Numbered from the stretch's first letter, positions 9,870 through 18,905 are shown. The stretch: 43,171 nucleotides of DNA from Candidatus Zixiibacteriota bacterium (GCA_024276275.1 JAJRXM010000083.1:1-43171); one strand, 5' to 3'. A program made the numbers and translations. Notes: generated by a model from the sequence alone, not told the origin.

Positions 9870-11086
9870 CAATAAAGTACTCAGCTCTTGACTGGAAATT
9901 AATTCTGGCGGCCACGCTTTTGACTTTGATAGGTGTTGTACTTATTATGTCAGCTCAACATAATGCTTCTACAGAATATCAGCAAAACTATTATCAACGT
10001 CAGCTTATTTGGTTTGCGATAGCATTTTTCATCTTTGCTGTTATCGTACATATACCTCCAAAATTATTTGACCTTCTGGCTTATGTTATCTACGGTTTCT
10101 CAATCCTGCTTTTGATTTTAGTCTTATTTGTTGGTACAGCAAAAATGGGAGCACTCAGATGGTTCTCGTTCGGCTCTATAAATTTTGCTCCCTCAGATTT
10201 AGCAAAAGTTGCACTGTTGTTTGCACTCTCGAGGTTTTTGGCATATACTAAATTACCGGTTGCAAGTAAAAGAAGGCTGGCTTTGACAAGTTTTATGGTT
10301 GCTGTTCCGGTGTTGCTGATTTTAAAACAGCCTGACTTGGGTACTTCGCTTGTTTTCTTAGTAGTTCTATTTGTACTATGGTTTTGGTCGGGCTTATCTC
10401 CATTTTATCTTCTATTAATTGTATCACCGATAATATCGCTTATCACCGCATCTCATTGGCTTGCTTGGGCAATTTATTTTGTGCTGTTACTTATTTTTCT
10501 GTTTACTATTAGACCGGGATTACTTTTTGGTGTTATAACCGTTATCACGAACCTTGCCTTTGGGGCTGTCATGCCTTTCTTGTGGAACCATCTAGCCGAC
10601 TATCAGAAACTTCGTATTCTTACTTTCTTAGACCCCGGAAGAGATCCGCGTGGAGCAGGGTATCAGATAATTCAATCTAAAATAGCAATCGGCTCAGGTG
10701 GGATTTTCGGTAAAGGACTTTTAAACGGTTCGCAAACGAGACTTGATTTTCTACCCGAACCTCATACTGATTTTATTTTTTCTGTCTTGGGTGAGGAATT
10801 CGGTCTGTTTGGTGCTTTGATTTTATTATTTCTCTTCGGTGTTATTTTTTACAGAGCAATACGTATTGCCATGCATTGCAGGTCAAAGTTTTCATCTCTT
10901 TTAGTGATGGGAGCTGCCGGGATAATTATGTTTCAATTTATAGTCAACATTGGAATGGCATTAGGGTTTATGCCGGTTACCGGACTTCCGCTTCCGTTTG
11001 TGTCGTATGGAGGGACATCGCTTGTTCTCTTCTGGGCTCTTATCGGCTTTATGGTAGCAGCCGAGGCACGTTGGCAAGAGTATTAG
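9866..11086 (+). CDS. rodA: SEDS peptidoglycan polymerase RodA
   Basis: This 406-residue polytopic protein (about ten helices) of the SEDS family polymerises lipid II into glycan strands in partnership with PBP2. Diagnostic stretches are the LKQPDLGTSLVF loop with its conserved aspartate, AGYQIIQSKIAIGSGGIFGKG, the LPEPHTDFIFSVLGEEFG loop and the closing TGLPLPFVSYGGTSL. It starts inside the mrdA stop codon (ATGA) and is the last gene of the elongasome set. It ends with TAG, 35 bases before the EamA transporter. Assignment to RodA rather than FtsW rests on the mre/mrdA context. Confidence 0.95.
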   Translation: MTIKYSALDWKLILAATLLTLIGVVLIMSAQHNASTEYQQNYYQRQLIWFAIAFFIFAVIVHIPPKLFDLLAYVIYGFSILLLILVLFVGTAKMGALRWFSFGSINFAPSDLAKVALLFALSRFLAYTKLPVASKRRLALTSFMVAVPVLLILKQPDLGTSLVFLVVLFVLWFWSGLSPFYLLLIVSPIISLITASHWLAWAIYFVLLLIFLFTIRPGLLFGVITVITNLAFGAVMPFLWNHLADYQKLRILTFLDPGRDPRGAGYQIIQSKIAIGSGGIFGKGLLNGSQTRLDFLPEPHTDFIFSVLGEEFGLFGALILLFLFGVIFYRAIRIAMHCRSKFSSLLVMGAAGIIMFQFIVNIGMALGFMPVTGLPLPFVSYGGTSLVLFWALIGFMVAAEARWQEY

Positions 11087-11121
11087 CGGTAACTTTCTTT
11101 TATATTTTCAGGTAAAATGTT

Positions 11122-12033
11122 ATGGATTCAAATCATACTCCTATAAAATATTTATTCGCACTTGCCTTTGGGGCTTTGTGTATCAGTTTCGCACCGATCT
11201 TTGTGAAAATGATTGATAGTTCGACATTGGGTCCGACTGCTATAGCCTTTTGGCGAACATTGTTTGGTGCTATTATTCTTTTTACATGGGCTCTTGTATC
11301 AAAAAAACAAATCAGACTTCCCAAGCAGGTAATGCTCTTTTCTATTCTTGCCGGACTTATTTTCTGTGGTGATTTGTTTGTATGGCATCGTTCTATTATT
11401 TTTTCGGGAGCAGGGATTGCTACGATACTTGGCAATACACAAGTTTTTTGGATGGCACTAATAGGTGTTGTTCTCTTTTCTGAAAAATTATCCCCGATTT
11501 ATTTATTCTCGGTGGTTATGGCATTTATTGGAGTGATTCTTTTAGTGGGCGTAGGTTCTGTTCAGGAATTTTCAGCTGACTATATTCAGGGTATTGTTTT
11601 TGGACTGATGACGGGCGTTTTTTACAGCGGTTATATAACATCTATTAAAAAAGCAGGACATTTAGGATTTAACATATCATTTATTTCTCTAATGGCGTGG
11701 ACTTCATTGTTTTCTGCCTTGTTTTTAGGAGCAGCGATGATGATTGAATCGGACCCGTATCTTCCGGTAGATATGTACACTTGGGGAGTTTTGTTTGCTT
11801 TGGCGTTTGTTGCTCAATCATTAGGGTGGTTTGTTATATCAAAGTCCCTGCCAAAAATCAAAGCCTCACAAAGCGGGATAGTGCTTCTTTTACAACCGAC
11901 ATTGGCAACGGTATGGGGTGCTTTGTTTTTTGCCGAGAGCCTAAAAACTCTTCAGATTGTAGGAGCAGGTCTTACAATTATTGCAATTTATTTCGGCTCG
12001 ATTCGGAATAATAAAAAAGCGAAGTCGCTTTAG
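11122..12033 (+). CDS. EamA/DMT-family membrane transporter
   Basis: This 303-residue protein has ten predicted membrane helices arranged as two repeated EamA halves. The first half shows the typical FAPIFVKM and GPTAIAFWRTLFGAIIL stretch, and the second shows SQSGIVLLLQPTLATVWG. Members of the drug/metabolite transporter family export amino acids, nucleosides or other small metabolites, or take some up; substrate cannot be read from sequence. It is convergent with the ornithine aminotransferase gene on the other strand, only 42 bases away. A GC-containing inverted repeat at the junction probably terminates both. Confidence 0.9.
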   Translation: MDSNHTPIKYLFALAFGALCISFAPIFVKMIDSSTLGPTAIAFWRTLFGAIILFTWALVSKKQIRLPKQVMLFSILAGLIFCGDLFVWHRSIIFSGAGIATILGNTQVFWMALIGVVLFSEKLSPIYLFSVVMAFIGVILLVGVGSVQEFSADYIQGIVFGLMTGVFYSGYITSIKKAGHLGFNISFISLMAWTSLFSALFLGAAMMIESDPYLPVDMYTWGVLFALAFVAQSLGWFVISKSLPKIKASQSGIVLLLQPTLATVWGALFFAESLKTLQIVGAGLTIIAIYFGSIRNNKKAKSL

Positions 12034-12049
12034 CAACCTCGCTTTCTTC
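12011..12049. terminator. bidirectional intrinsic terminator between convergent genes
   Basis: A perfect 7-bp inverted repeat AAAGCGA/TCGCTTT (12016-12022 with 12025-12031) overlaps the end of the EamA gene. A second CTCGCTTTCTT arm at 12039-12049 can pair with the same A-rich left arm. The minus-strand version ends in a T run (12013-12018 read in reverse) and the plus-strand side continues T-rich. It is well placed to end transcription from both convergent genes. Confidence 0.55.
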
Positions 12050-12075
12050 GTTTATTATAGAAACAATTATACTGC

Positions 12076-13353
12076 TTAGTCGACTAATACTTTTTCAAGT
12101 CTTTCAACAATATAATCTACTTCTGATTCTGTAATCACAAGAGGGGGAGAGATACGGATTGTATGACCGTGAGAGTCATTACAAAGCATGCCGAGTTCTA
12201 AAAGTTTTTCACAGTATGCCATAGCATCACCGTTGTTCACTTCAATACCAATAAACAGACCGCGACCGCGAACTTCTTTTACATGTGAAGAACGGGATGC
12301 GATATCTTCGATTTTCTTTTTGAGCACTGCACCGACTTCTAAAGAACGGTCTGCTAATTTTTCATTAACAATAACGTCGATAGCGGCAATTCCCGCAATA
12401 CAGGCAAGAGGATAACCGCCGTAGGTAGAACCTTCCTGCCCCGGTTGGAAACAGATATCCATAAGTTTAGCATTGGTCATAAAGATAGAAAGAGGAACCA
12501 ATCCGCCCGAAATAGCTTTACCTAAAATCAAACCGTCAGGGATAACATTTTCATGTTGGAAACAGAACATCTTACCGGTACGACCGAGACCTACTTGGAT
12601 TTCGTCAAAGAGTAAAATAATATTTTCATTGTCGGCAATTTCTCTTAGACCTTGTAAGAATCCTTGGGGTGGCTGATACATTCCCCCTTCACCTTGCATA
12701 GGTTCTACTAAGATACCGCAGGTGTTTGAAGTGATAGCATTTTTAACAGCATCAAGATTACCGTACTCGACAGATTTGAAACCCTCTGTGCGGGGACCAT
12801 ATCCGCGATAATATTTTTCGGTAGTAGAAAATGATACCGTTGTAACCATACGACCGTGGAAATTGTTATCAAAAACAATAATTTCCTGCTTGCCGTCTTC
12901 GATACCTTTTTCTTTCCACCCATAGTACCGTGCCATTTTAATAGCAGTTTCAACAGATTCAACACCGCCGTTTTTAGGAAGCACTTTGTTACCGTTGTTA
13001 CCGAATTTTGGGGCAAGTTGTGGGGCAAGTTTGGCAGCTTTGTCTAAAAAGATTGCAAGTGAATCGGTATAGACGACATTTGAAATTACTGAACCGTAAT
13101 TATTGTTTAAGGCATCGGTGACAGCTTTTACTATTGTCGGATTATGATGTCCTTGGTTGGCGGCAGAGTAGGCAGCAAGGCAATCTAAGTATTTGTTACC
13201 GTCACCGTCGTACAACCAGGCACCGTCGGTTTTGCGGACGACTAATTCAACCCGACCGTAATGATGTGCTCCGCTTGTGGATTCCATAGCGATAACATCT
13301 TTGTCTGAAACTTCTGAGAAGCCGACTGTTTGTTTCTTTGTGATTTCGGACAT
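12076..13353 (-). CDS. rocD: ornithine--oxo-acid aminotransferase-like class III aminotransferase
   Basis: This 425-residue PLP enzyme of the class III (subgroup II) aminotransferase family is closest by motif to ornithine delta-aminotransferase, which moves the delta-amino group of ornithine to 2-oxoglutarate. Visible marks are AAYSAANQGHHNPTI, FHGRMVTTVSFS, the aspartate-containing LLFDEIQVGLGRTG and the PLP-lysine region LGKAISGG. The frame is open up to 13386. The ATG at 13353 is preferred because an AAAGGA ribosome binding site lies about eight bases upstream and conserved sequence begins soon after. A good promoter is found at 13402-13429. Acetylornithine or 4-aminobutyrate aminotransferase is a possible alternative, since the families overlap. 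Confidence 0.85.
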   Translation of the reverse strand: MSEITKKQTVGFSEVSDKDVIAMESTSGAHHYGRVELVVRKTDGAWLYDGDGNKYLDCLAAYSAANQGHHNPTIVKAVTDALNNNYGSVISNVVYTDSLAIFLDKAAKLAPQLAPKFGNNGNKVLPKNGGVESVETAIKMARYYGWKEKGIEDGKQEIIVFDNNFHGRMVTTVSFSTTEKYYRGYGPRTEGFKSVEYGNLDAVKNAITSNTCGILVEPMQGEGGMYQPPQGFLQGLREIADNENIILLFDEIQVGLGRTGKMFCFQHENVIPDGLILGKAISGGLVPLSIFMTNAKLMDICFQPGQEGSTYGGYPLACIAGIAAIDVIVNEKLADRSLEVGAVLKKKIEDIASRSSHVKEVRGRGLFIGIEVNNGDAMAYCEKLLELGMLCNDSHGHTIRISPPLVITESEVDYIVERLEKVLVD

Positions 13354-13401
13354 GAATGTATCCTTTCTATATTTCGTTTTTTTCATCTTCTAATTTGAGA
13401 T

Positions 13402-13429
13402 AGTATAATAGTTTAATTTCATACGTCAA
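13402..13429 (-). promoter_or_regulatory. sigma70-type promoter for the aminotransferase gene
   Basis: Read on the minus strand, TTGACG (13429-13424) and TATACT (13407-13402) are separated by 16 bases. Transcription would start near 13395 and leave a leader of about 40 bases before the ATG at 13353, which supports that start codon over the longer frame. Confidence 0.6.
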
Positions 13430-13637
13430 GTGGACAAAGTCCCATTTATTAAAATTTAAAATACTGTTGTACAATGGCTTAGCTAATTACACAAAAAAAT
13501 ATAAAATATGAGAGAATAATATGCGGGATAATAATTCATAATTATCTGAATATTCATTAAAAGATAAAAAAATAGAAATTATATCGTGAGAAAAATGAAA
13601 AATCTGCATAAAAAATCATCTTCTCGTGCACGGGTGC

Positions 13638-13655
13638 CCCACGGCTTGCCGTGGG
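13638..13655. repeat. perfect GC-rich hairpin (REP-like)
   Basis: CCCACGGC-TT-GCCGTGGG is a perfect 8-bp inverted repeat with a 2-base loop, strikingly GC-rich in an AT-rich spacer. It is preceded by CGTGCACGGGTG. It has no T run, so it is more like a REP/BIME unit than a terminator. The RAYT transposase at 22249 offers a possible source, but the sequence differs from the repeats next to that gene. Confidence 0.6.
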
Positions 13656-13667
13656 ATTAGTAACAAT

Positions 13668-13696
13668 TTGACAAATAAATTGGATACTAATATCTT
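13668..13696 (+). promoter_or_regulatory. sigma70-type promoter upstream of a candidate RNA gene
   Basis: TTGACA at 13668-13673 and TATCTT at 13691-13696 have the ideal 17-base spacing. No open reading frame follows for about 500 bases, while paired segments begin at 13706, right after the expected start site. This suggests the transcript is a non-coding RNA or a long leader. Confidence 0.5.
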
Positions 13697-13702
13697 TTAC
13701 TC

Positions 13703-13945
13703 ATTTGCAATCGCAAAAGAGAACCATGAATCTTTTGGACAAAAATGTGTGCTCTTATAATTGCATTTCAACAACCTAATGAAGAATGAGAGTTTGTAAA
13801 GTGGGGAGAAATCTCTAAAGGCTTCCTGTATATACTTTTAATACTTTACATCTTTGTGTCTTTTCTATGATTCTCATTCACCATTTAGATTGAAGAAATA
13901 TATTTAACAATCGCAAAGATTACGTTCTCCTTGACTTTTTTAACT
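13703..13945 (+). ncRNA. candidate structured non-coding RNA
   Basis: There are three nested or successive pairings here. TGCAAT (13706-13711) plus AAGAG (13717-13721) pair with CTCTT (13752-13756) plus ATTGCA (13760-13765). GAATGAGA (13784-13791) pairs with TCTCATTC (13872-13879), enclosing TGTAAAGT (13795-13802) paired with ACTTTACA (13843-13850). A GAGAAC at 13719-13724 could alternatively pair with GTTCTC at 13924-13929, and a run of six T follows near 13935. The length of about 240 bases with a promoter in front would suit a regulatory RNA such as 6S. I see no conserved tmRNA, RNase P or SRP sequence. Pairing was judged by eye only. Confidence 0.3.
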
Positions 13946-14193
13946 AAATTTTATTTAGTGTATTAAATGTTTAAACGGGAGTTAATTAACAATAATGGAA
14001 ATGATAGCATTAGAGTAAATTGTATTTATAGTTAAAATAACCGGATCAGATTTCCTAAAAGCAAACAGGGAATTGCATGTTAGTCTCATAATCTCAAGTA
14101 ATTTTGTTCAATTTCATCTCAATACCTTTCAACAAAATCAAATGAGTATTTGAATCAATCTCGGTCTAAAACTAAATAGCTTTACTAACAAGG

Positions 14194-14847
14194 ATGTTCA
14201 TAATTAGACTCAGGATAGAATCGTTAAAACATTTATACGTAAAATTGTTATGTTTCAGGTTTTGTAGAGGACTTACATCTCATGGAAAAAGAGCCGTTCT
14301 CGTAATTTATCTTCTTACTATTATGTTGTGTTCTACACTACATGCTGCAGAAGTTAAATCTACTACTGTCACTCTCACATGGACAGCTACGGGAGATAAT
14401 GGTTCCGATATCGCACCTTATTATGCTCTCAAATATTCATTAGTACCTATCACTAAAAATAATTGGGATAGTGCTCAAAAAGTTCTAAACGTCCCTGCTC
14501 CTAAATACAGAGGGAGTGCTGAATCATTTGTCATCATGGAGCTAACTCCGGAAACGGATTATTATTTTGCTATAAAAGTTGGTGATGAATCAGACAATTG
14601 GTCTGAGCTATCAAATGTTGTTATGTTTAGAACAGTTTCACCACCGATTTGCGGTGACCTTGATGAATCTGGACGGATTGATGTTGCAGATCTTGTTTAC
14701 TTGGTTGTTTATATGTTCATAGATGGTATCCCCAATTTCAATTTAAATGTTATTGACTTAGATTTATCTGGAATAGTCGACGTAAGTGATCTTATCTTTT
14801 TTGTCGGGTATATGTTTAATAATGGTTCCTCATTCAAATGTCCTTAA
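14194..14847 (+). CDS. secreted protein with one fibronectin III-like domain and a dockerin-like repeat pair
   Basis: The 217-residue frame has a basic stretch and hydrophobic core (RAVLVIYLLTIMLCS, about residues 30-47) ending in HAAEV, a likely signal peptide. The real start may therefore be a TTG or other codon after 14194. An FN3-like domain follows (VTLTWTATGDNG to WSELSNVVMFRT, about 57-148). The C-terminus has two EF-hand-like dockerin repeats, each with an 'asp-x-D-x-S-G-x-I/V-D-V-x-D-L' loop: CGDLDESGRIDVADLVYL and DLDLSGIVDVSDLIFFV. Dockerin-like tails of this form are frequent on secreted proteins of FCB candidate phyla. It lacks any catalytic domain, so it may be a remnant of a larger enzyme or a small binding module. 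Confidence 0.7.
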   Translation: MFIIRLRIESLKHLYVKLLCFRFCRGLTSHGKRAVLVIYLLTIMLCSTLHAAEVKSTTVTLTWTATGDNGSDIAPYYALKYSLVPITKNNWDSAQKVLNVPAPKYRGSAESFVIMELTPETDYYFAIKVGDESDNWSELSNVVMFRTVSPPICGDLDESGRIDVADLVYLVVYMFIDGIPNFNLNVIDLDLSGIVDVSDLIFFVGYMFNNGSSFKCP

Positions 14848-14888
14848 TATCATTCTCAACTTCATAGGGAATCCAGATGGACGGGTGG

Positions 14889-14925
14889 CGTACCCTTTGG
14901 GGTACGTTTATATTCATTTTTATTA
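14889..14925 (+). terminator. terminator-like hairpin after the dockerin gene
   Basis: CGTACCC (14889-14895) and GGGTACG (14900-14906) form a perfect 7-bp stem with loop TTTG, followed by a T-rich tail. It lies about 40 bases after the dockerin gene stop. The flanking GGGTGGCG resembles the GC-rich hairpin at 13638, so it may also be a REP-type unit. Confidence 0.5.
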
Positions 14926-15010
14926 ATATATTTAAAAATTATTTAGTTTGTAATAATGTTCTGATTAAAGCGAACATCCAGGGTGTTCAGTATGACGAAT
15001 TATACTGGTT

Positions 15011-15027
15011 CCCGTGTCAAGCACGGG
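15011..15027. repeat. perfect hairpin CCCGTG/CACGGG
   Basis: A 6-bp perfect stem with loop TCAAG lies in the spacer between the dockerin gene and the oxidoreductase operon. No T run follows. It is one of four hairpins within 250 bases here (14889, 15011, 15068 and 15106). Nothing else is visible in the 14848-15164 gap. Confidence 0.5.
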
Positions 15028-15060
15028 ATGGGGTAGCAGTATCCCTTATTCTAGAGGAAT

Positions 15061-15091
15061 AAAAAAAGTCAGGTCTTCGGAGAGACCTGAC
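15061..15091 (-). terminator. intrinsic terminator of the oxidoreductase operon
   Basis: On the minus strand a perfect 9-bp stem GTCAGGTCT/AGACCTGAC (15091-15083 with 15076-15068, 6-base loop) is followed directly by seven T (15067-15061). It lies about 75 bases after the end of the 1246-residue gene and would end that operon. The GACCTAC flank next to it is also the outer tip sequence of the RAYT-associated repeats. Confidence 0.8.
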
Positions 15092-15105
15092 CTACTTATC
15101 TATTA

Positions 15106-15129
15106 GTGTCAGGCGAGGACGCATGACAC
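15106..15129. repeat. small inverted repeat GTGTCA/TGACAC
   Basis: GTGTCA (15106-15111) and TGACAC (15124-15129) flank a 12-base centre. A very similar block (GTGTCAGG, a short AGG-containing centre, TGACACC) lies inside the large repeat at 23870-23894, so this looks like a dispersed small repeat family. Confidence 0.45.
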
Positions 15130-15164
15130 CACGTATGTTTCATAAAAAATTCTAAAGCATCTAC

Positions 15165-18100
15165 CTACACATTAATCTCTTTGGTGCGGTCGGCAATGCG
15201 GGAGTCTATCTCGAGTATGTTGGTACTGTTCGCCGAGGTTGTCGAAATCTCAGTTGTATACAAAGTGAAATGTGCCTTACCGTCAGGAGTTGCAAACGGT
15301 GCTTTGATAGGCACGGCGACTCCTGCTTTTTCCTGCATGTATTCAATCTCGCTGGTTAACTCTTCAAAAGTGTTTATCGCACGGTCATAGCCAAGAATTT
15401 TCATTAACTCGGTTATGATTTCAAGGTTAGATTTTCCGTTAAGTGGTTCACCGATAGGATTGGCAAATTGTTTTTTGCCTGCCCAGTTAGTTAAGTGACC
15501 TTTGGATTCAAGATACGATGACAACGGTAAAAATACATCCGCCATTTGAATTGTTTCGTTCTTGAACATATCACCGACAACTAAGAAATCAAGATGATCG
15601 ATAAAGGCATTATACTCTGGGTCTTTGGCCGGATTCTCACCGAATATAAAAGCAGCTCGAATTTTATTGTCACGCATCTTACGGTTGATATTATGCCCCG
15701 ATTTTTCAATAGTGTCGGCTATTTCTTTCTGCCAAATAGCAGAGATCTCTTTCATTGCTGTTGCATCGGAAACAGGTCGTCCACCGGGAAGCAGATGACG
15801 GTCATATCCTGTGATTTTCATTCCGGTTTGGTTGCATTGACCCGATGTTACTGCGATACCAGAACCGTCAACACCAAGTTTGCCAAGCATAAGCATCAAA
15901 GTACCGAGTGCTTTTAAATCGTTTGTGGAGCGGTCAATTCGGCTATCCATATTGTAGTAAGCTACAATATTTTTAGATGAATCTGATAAAAGCTCAACAA
16001 TCTTTTGAATTGTTTCAGATGACACACCCGAAATAGATGCTGCTTCATCAAGGTCATGTTTCAGCATTTCATCTTTAACTTGTGCAAAATTAGTAGTGTT
16101 TTTCTTAATGAAAGAGTCATTGACTTTATCTGCTCTAATTAGTTCTGCCATTATAACATTAAGAAGAACCGTTGATGTACCGCGTCTTGGGTCAGCCCAT
16201 GCGGAGGCATATTGCACGAGATCAATTTCATTAGAATTAATAACGATTGCTTGCGTACCGTTTTTCATACGTCGTTTCATTTGCCATCCCAAAACAGGGT
16301 TGTCTGCAGTCGGGTTACCGCCAAGGAAAATATAAAGGTCGGCATTCTCAACTTCATTGTTAGAAACAGTTGCACCTGTAGCACCGAGAATATTATCTAA
16401 GGCATGATAGTCCGCTTCAGATGTCAAACGCTGGAACGATGTGATATTATTTGTTCCGACAGCGGCACGGGCAAACATACCTGCCAGATAAAGTTCTTCA
16501 TTGGTAAGTTTCGGCGAGGCTGTTATTAAAGTCTGGTCACGGTCGTTATGTTCATAGACATTTTCGATACCAGTTTTGATCGCATCAAAAGCATCTTCCC
16601 ATGAACATTCAACCATACGGTCACCTTTTTTTACCATCGGTTTAGTCAGGCGGGTACCGTCCAGATAATGTTCATATCCGAAACGACCTTTGACACAAAG
16701 CTCACCATTGTTTGGTTCTGAATCAGGGGGAGCCCCGGTAACAAAAAAGAGGTCAGGAGTTTTATGGTTAATCAAAATGTTACAACCGACAGAACAGTAA
16801 TTACAAACTGAAACGGTGCCTTCCATTTTCCAGGGACCTGACCGACGGAAAGGCATTTTTTCATTTAATGCTCCGGTAGGGCAGACGTCAATACAGTTGC
16901 CACATGAAACACAGTTGGTTGCCTGTAGTTCTTTTTCCATGGCAGGTTTTACAATCGTCCTGAATCCACGATTGACAAATCCTAAAGCAGAGACATTAAG
17001 TATTTCAGAGCAGGTCATAACACATCGCCCGCATCTGATACATTTATTCGAGTCGATTTTAATAAACGGATGTCTGGTATCGACCTTGTATTTATTGTAA
17101 GCACCAACAAAACGATTTTGGTCTACTTCGTATTCCGAACAGTAATTTCTAAAATCACATGCGATAGAAACATCGCATCCACATTCGGCACATCTGAGTG
17201 ATTCTTGAATTGCTTCATCATCGGTATAACCGACCTCAACTTCATCAAAAGATTTCACACGGTCAGCAGCCGGAAGTTCCAGCATGTGATGACGTTCTGA
17301 AATTTCAATATCAGGGAGATCTTTTTTGGTGATAGTATGGAAAGCATCACGTTTACTTTCAAAACGATAGCCAAGCGGTTTGATGACATTATCTTTTATA
17401 TAAGAATCGATTGCATCTGCTGCCTGACGACCTGCTGCGATAGCATCAACGGCATCGGCAGGACCGGTAACAACATCGCCGCCTGCAAAAACACCCGGAC
17501 GGTCAGTATCAAAAGTACCTTCCTTGGCTATAATAGTTTTCCAACCGGTTAATTCGATTTCTTCATCAGAATCTATACCGTCAAGGTCGGCTTCCTGCCC
17601 GATAGCAGAAATAATCCAGTCTGCTTCAATCGCATACTCAGACCCATCAATTTTTACCGGACGGCGTCTGCCTGAATCATCAGGTTCACCAAGTTCCATA
17701 CGGAAACATTCGATAGATTTCATACGGTTGTTGTCATCAACATTTATAGATGATGGAGCAGCAAGAAATTCCATCTTGATACCCTCTTCGTCGGCAGCAT
17801 CAATTTCCATAATATTGGCAGGCATTTCTTTACGAGTACGGCGATATAAAATTACTACTTCATCAGCTCCAAGACGAACCGATGAACGGGCAGCATCTAA
17901 GGCTGTGTTACCACCACCGACAACAATAACTTTACCGCTAATCTTGGGAGCAGTTTTTAGTTCTATTTGCTGGAGAAATTCTACACCGGAGAGAACACCG
18001 TCGACATCTTCGTTTTCTACTCTCATCGGTTTACCGACTTGGGCACCAAGTCCGATGAATACTGATTTAAAACCGTCGTCAAAGAGTGAGTCTAAGGTAA

Positions 18101-18905
18101 AATCTTTACCAAGGGCTGTATTTGTTTTTACCTCAACACCTAATGATGTTATCCAGTCTATTTCTTTTGCTAAAACTTCTTTCGGAAGACGGTACTCCGG
18201 GATTCCATATCGTAACATTCCGCCAAGTTTTGGCAGAGCTTCAAAAACTGTCGGACGGTATCCTTCACAAACAAGATAATATGCCGCAGTTAATCCGGCC
18301 GGACCACCACCGATTATAGCAACAGGAATTCCGTTGTCCGGTTTTGTTTCCGGTTGCCACATTTCACCAATCATGTCCTGATCGGCGGCATAGCGTTTTA
18401 AAAAGTCAATCCCTACCGGAGCATCAACTACAGAACGACGGCAATTGATTTCGCATTTGCGGGTGCAAACACGACCACATACAGAGGGGAAAGGTAATTT
18501 CTCTTTTATCAATGCGATAGCTTCAATCGGTTTCCCCAAATTGATAAGTGCCATATAACCTTGAATATCAACATCGGCCGGACATCCTAAACGGCACGGT
18601 CCAAGACAGTCGGCATAGTGGTCAGAAACAAGTAATTCCAAACAGGTTTTTCGGGCAGCTTTTACTTTTTTAGAGCGGGTTTGTATTTTCATCCCTTCGG
18701 TAACTTTAGTAGCACAGGAAGGGAATAGTTTATCGACACCTTCCATCTCAACAACACAGAGAAAACAGGAACCGTACGGTTTCAGTTTATCATCGTTACA
18801 GAGTGTCGGAATATTGTTATCTATATTTTGTTCACGGCATACTTGTAGGATAGTTTTATCTTCCGATGCGGTGATTTCTTGTCCGTTTATAGTAAGTTTA
18901 ACCAT
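15165..18905 (-). CDS. NuoG/formate-dehydrogenase-like protein fused to a GltD-type FAD/NAD(P) oxidoreductase
   Basis: This 1246-residue cytoplasmic iron-sulfur flavoprotein has, in order, a [2Fe-2S] plant-type domain (C36, C47, C50, C64), a GltD/NfnB-like region with Cys-rich start (DCLGPCRLGCPADVDIQGY, about 99-117), FAD motif GGGPAGL (199-205) and NAD(P) motif VVGGGNTALDAAR (328-340). Then come two [4Fe-4S] clusters (C622/625/628/632; C665/668/671/675), a molybdopterin Fe4S4 motif (C701, C704, C708, C737) and a molybdopterin-type domain. The residue aligned with the catalytic Cys/Sec of formate dehydrogenases appears to be Thr828 (QRLTSEADY where RLCHSP is expected), so it is probably not a formate dehydrogenase but NuoG-like. 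With the NuoE and NuoF genes just upstream it likely moves electrons between NAD(H), NADP(H) and ferredoxin. GAGGTGA precedes the ATG. Confidence 0.85.
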   Translation of the reverse strand: MVKLTINGQEITASEDKTILQVCREQNIDNNIPTLCNDDKLKPYGSCFLCVVEMEGVDKLFPSCATKVTEGMKIQTRSKKVKAARKTCLELLVSDHYADCLGPCRLGCPADVDIQGYMALINLGKPIEAIALIKEKLPFPSVCGRVCTRKCEINCRRSVVDAPVGIDFLKRYAADQDMIGEMWQPETKPDNGIPVAIIGGGPAGLTAAYYLVCEGYRPTVFEALPKLGGMLRYGIPEYRLPKEVLAKEIDWITSLGVEVKTNTALGKDFTLDSLFDDGFKSVFIGLGAQVGKPMRVENEDVDGVLSGVEFLQQIELKTAPKISGKVIVVGGGNTALDAARSSVRLGADEVVILYRRTRKEMPANIMEIDAADEEGIKMEFLAAPSSINVDDNNRMKSIECFRMELGEPDDSGRRRPVKIDGSEYAIEADWIISAIGQEADLDGIDSDEEIELTGWKTIIAKEGTFDTDRPGVFAGGDVVTGPADAVDAIAAGRQAADAIDSYIKDNVIKPLGYRFESKRDAFHTITKKDLPDIEISERHHMLELPAADRVKSFDEVEVGYTDDEAIQESLRCAECGCDVSIACDFRNYCSEYEVDQNRFVGAYNKYKVDTRHPFIKIDSNKCIRCGRCVMTCSEILNVSALGFVNRGFRTIVKPAMEKELQATNCVSCGNCIDVCPTGALNEKMPFRRSGPWKMEGTVSVCNYCSVGCNILINHKTPDLFFVTGAPPDSEPNNGELCVKGRFGYEHYLDGTRLTKPMVKKGDRMVECSWEDAFDAIKTGIENVYEHNDRDQTLITASPKLTNEELYLAGMFARAAVGTNNITSFQRLTSEADYHALDNILGATGATVSNNEVENADLYIFLGGNPTADNPVLGWQMKRRMKNGTQAIVINSNEIDLVQYASAWADPRRGTSTVLLNVIMAELIRADKVNDSFIKKNTTNFAQVKDEMLKHDLDEAASISGVSSETIQKIVELLSDSSKNIVAYYNMDSRIDRSTNDLKALGTLMLMLGKLGVDGSGIAVTSGQCNQTGMKITGYDRHLLPGGRPVSDATAMKEISAIWQKEIADTIEKSGHNINRKMRDNKIRAAFIFGENPAKDPEYNAFIDHLDFLVVGDMFKNETIQMADVFLPLSSYLESKGHLTNWAGKKQFANPIGEPLNGKSNLEIITELMKILGYDRAINTFEELTSEIEYMQEKAGVAVPIKAPFATPDGKAHFTLYTTEISTTSANSTNILEIDSRIADRTKEINV

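Noticed and set aside
12188-13047. Several plus- and minus-strand frames inside the aminotransferase gene
   Set aside because: They overlap the well-supported minus-strand enzyme and have no ribosome binding sites or motifs.
14877-15062. 61-residue frame after the dockerin gene
   Set aside because: It runs through three hairpins and has no coding character.
17524-18279. 251-residue plus-strand frame opposite the GltD/NuoG-type gene
   Set aside because: It is a shadow of the coding strand, Ser/Ile/Pro-rich with no family features.
15165-18905. Formate dehydrogenase alpha subunit
   Set aside because: Although the domain order is similar, the Cys/Sec position appears to be Thr and there are no formate-specific neighbours; kept as NuoG-like with caution.
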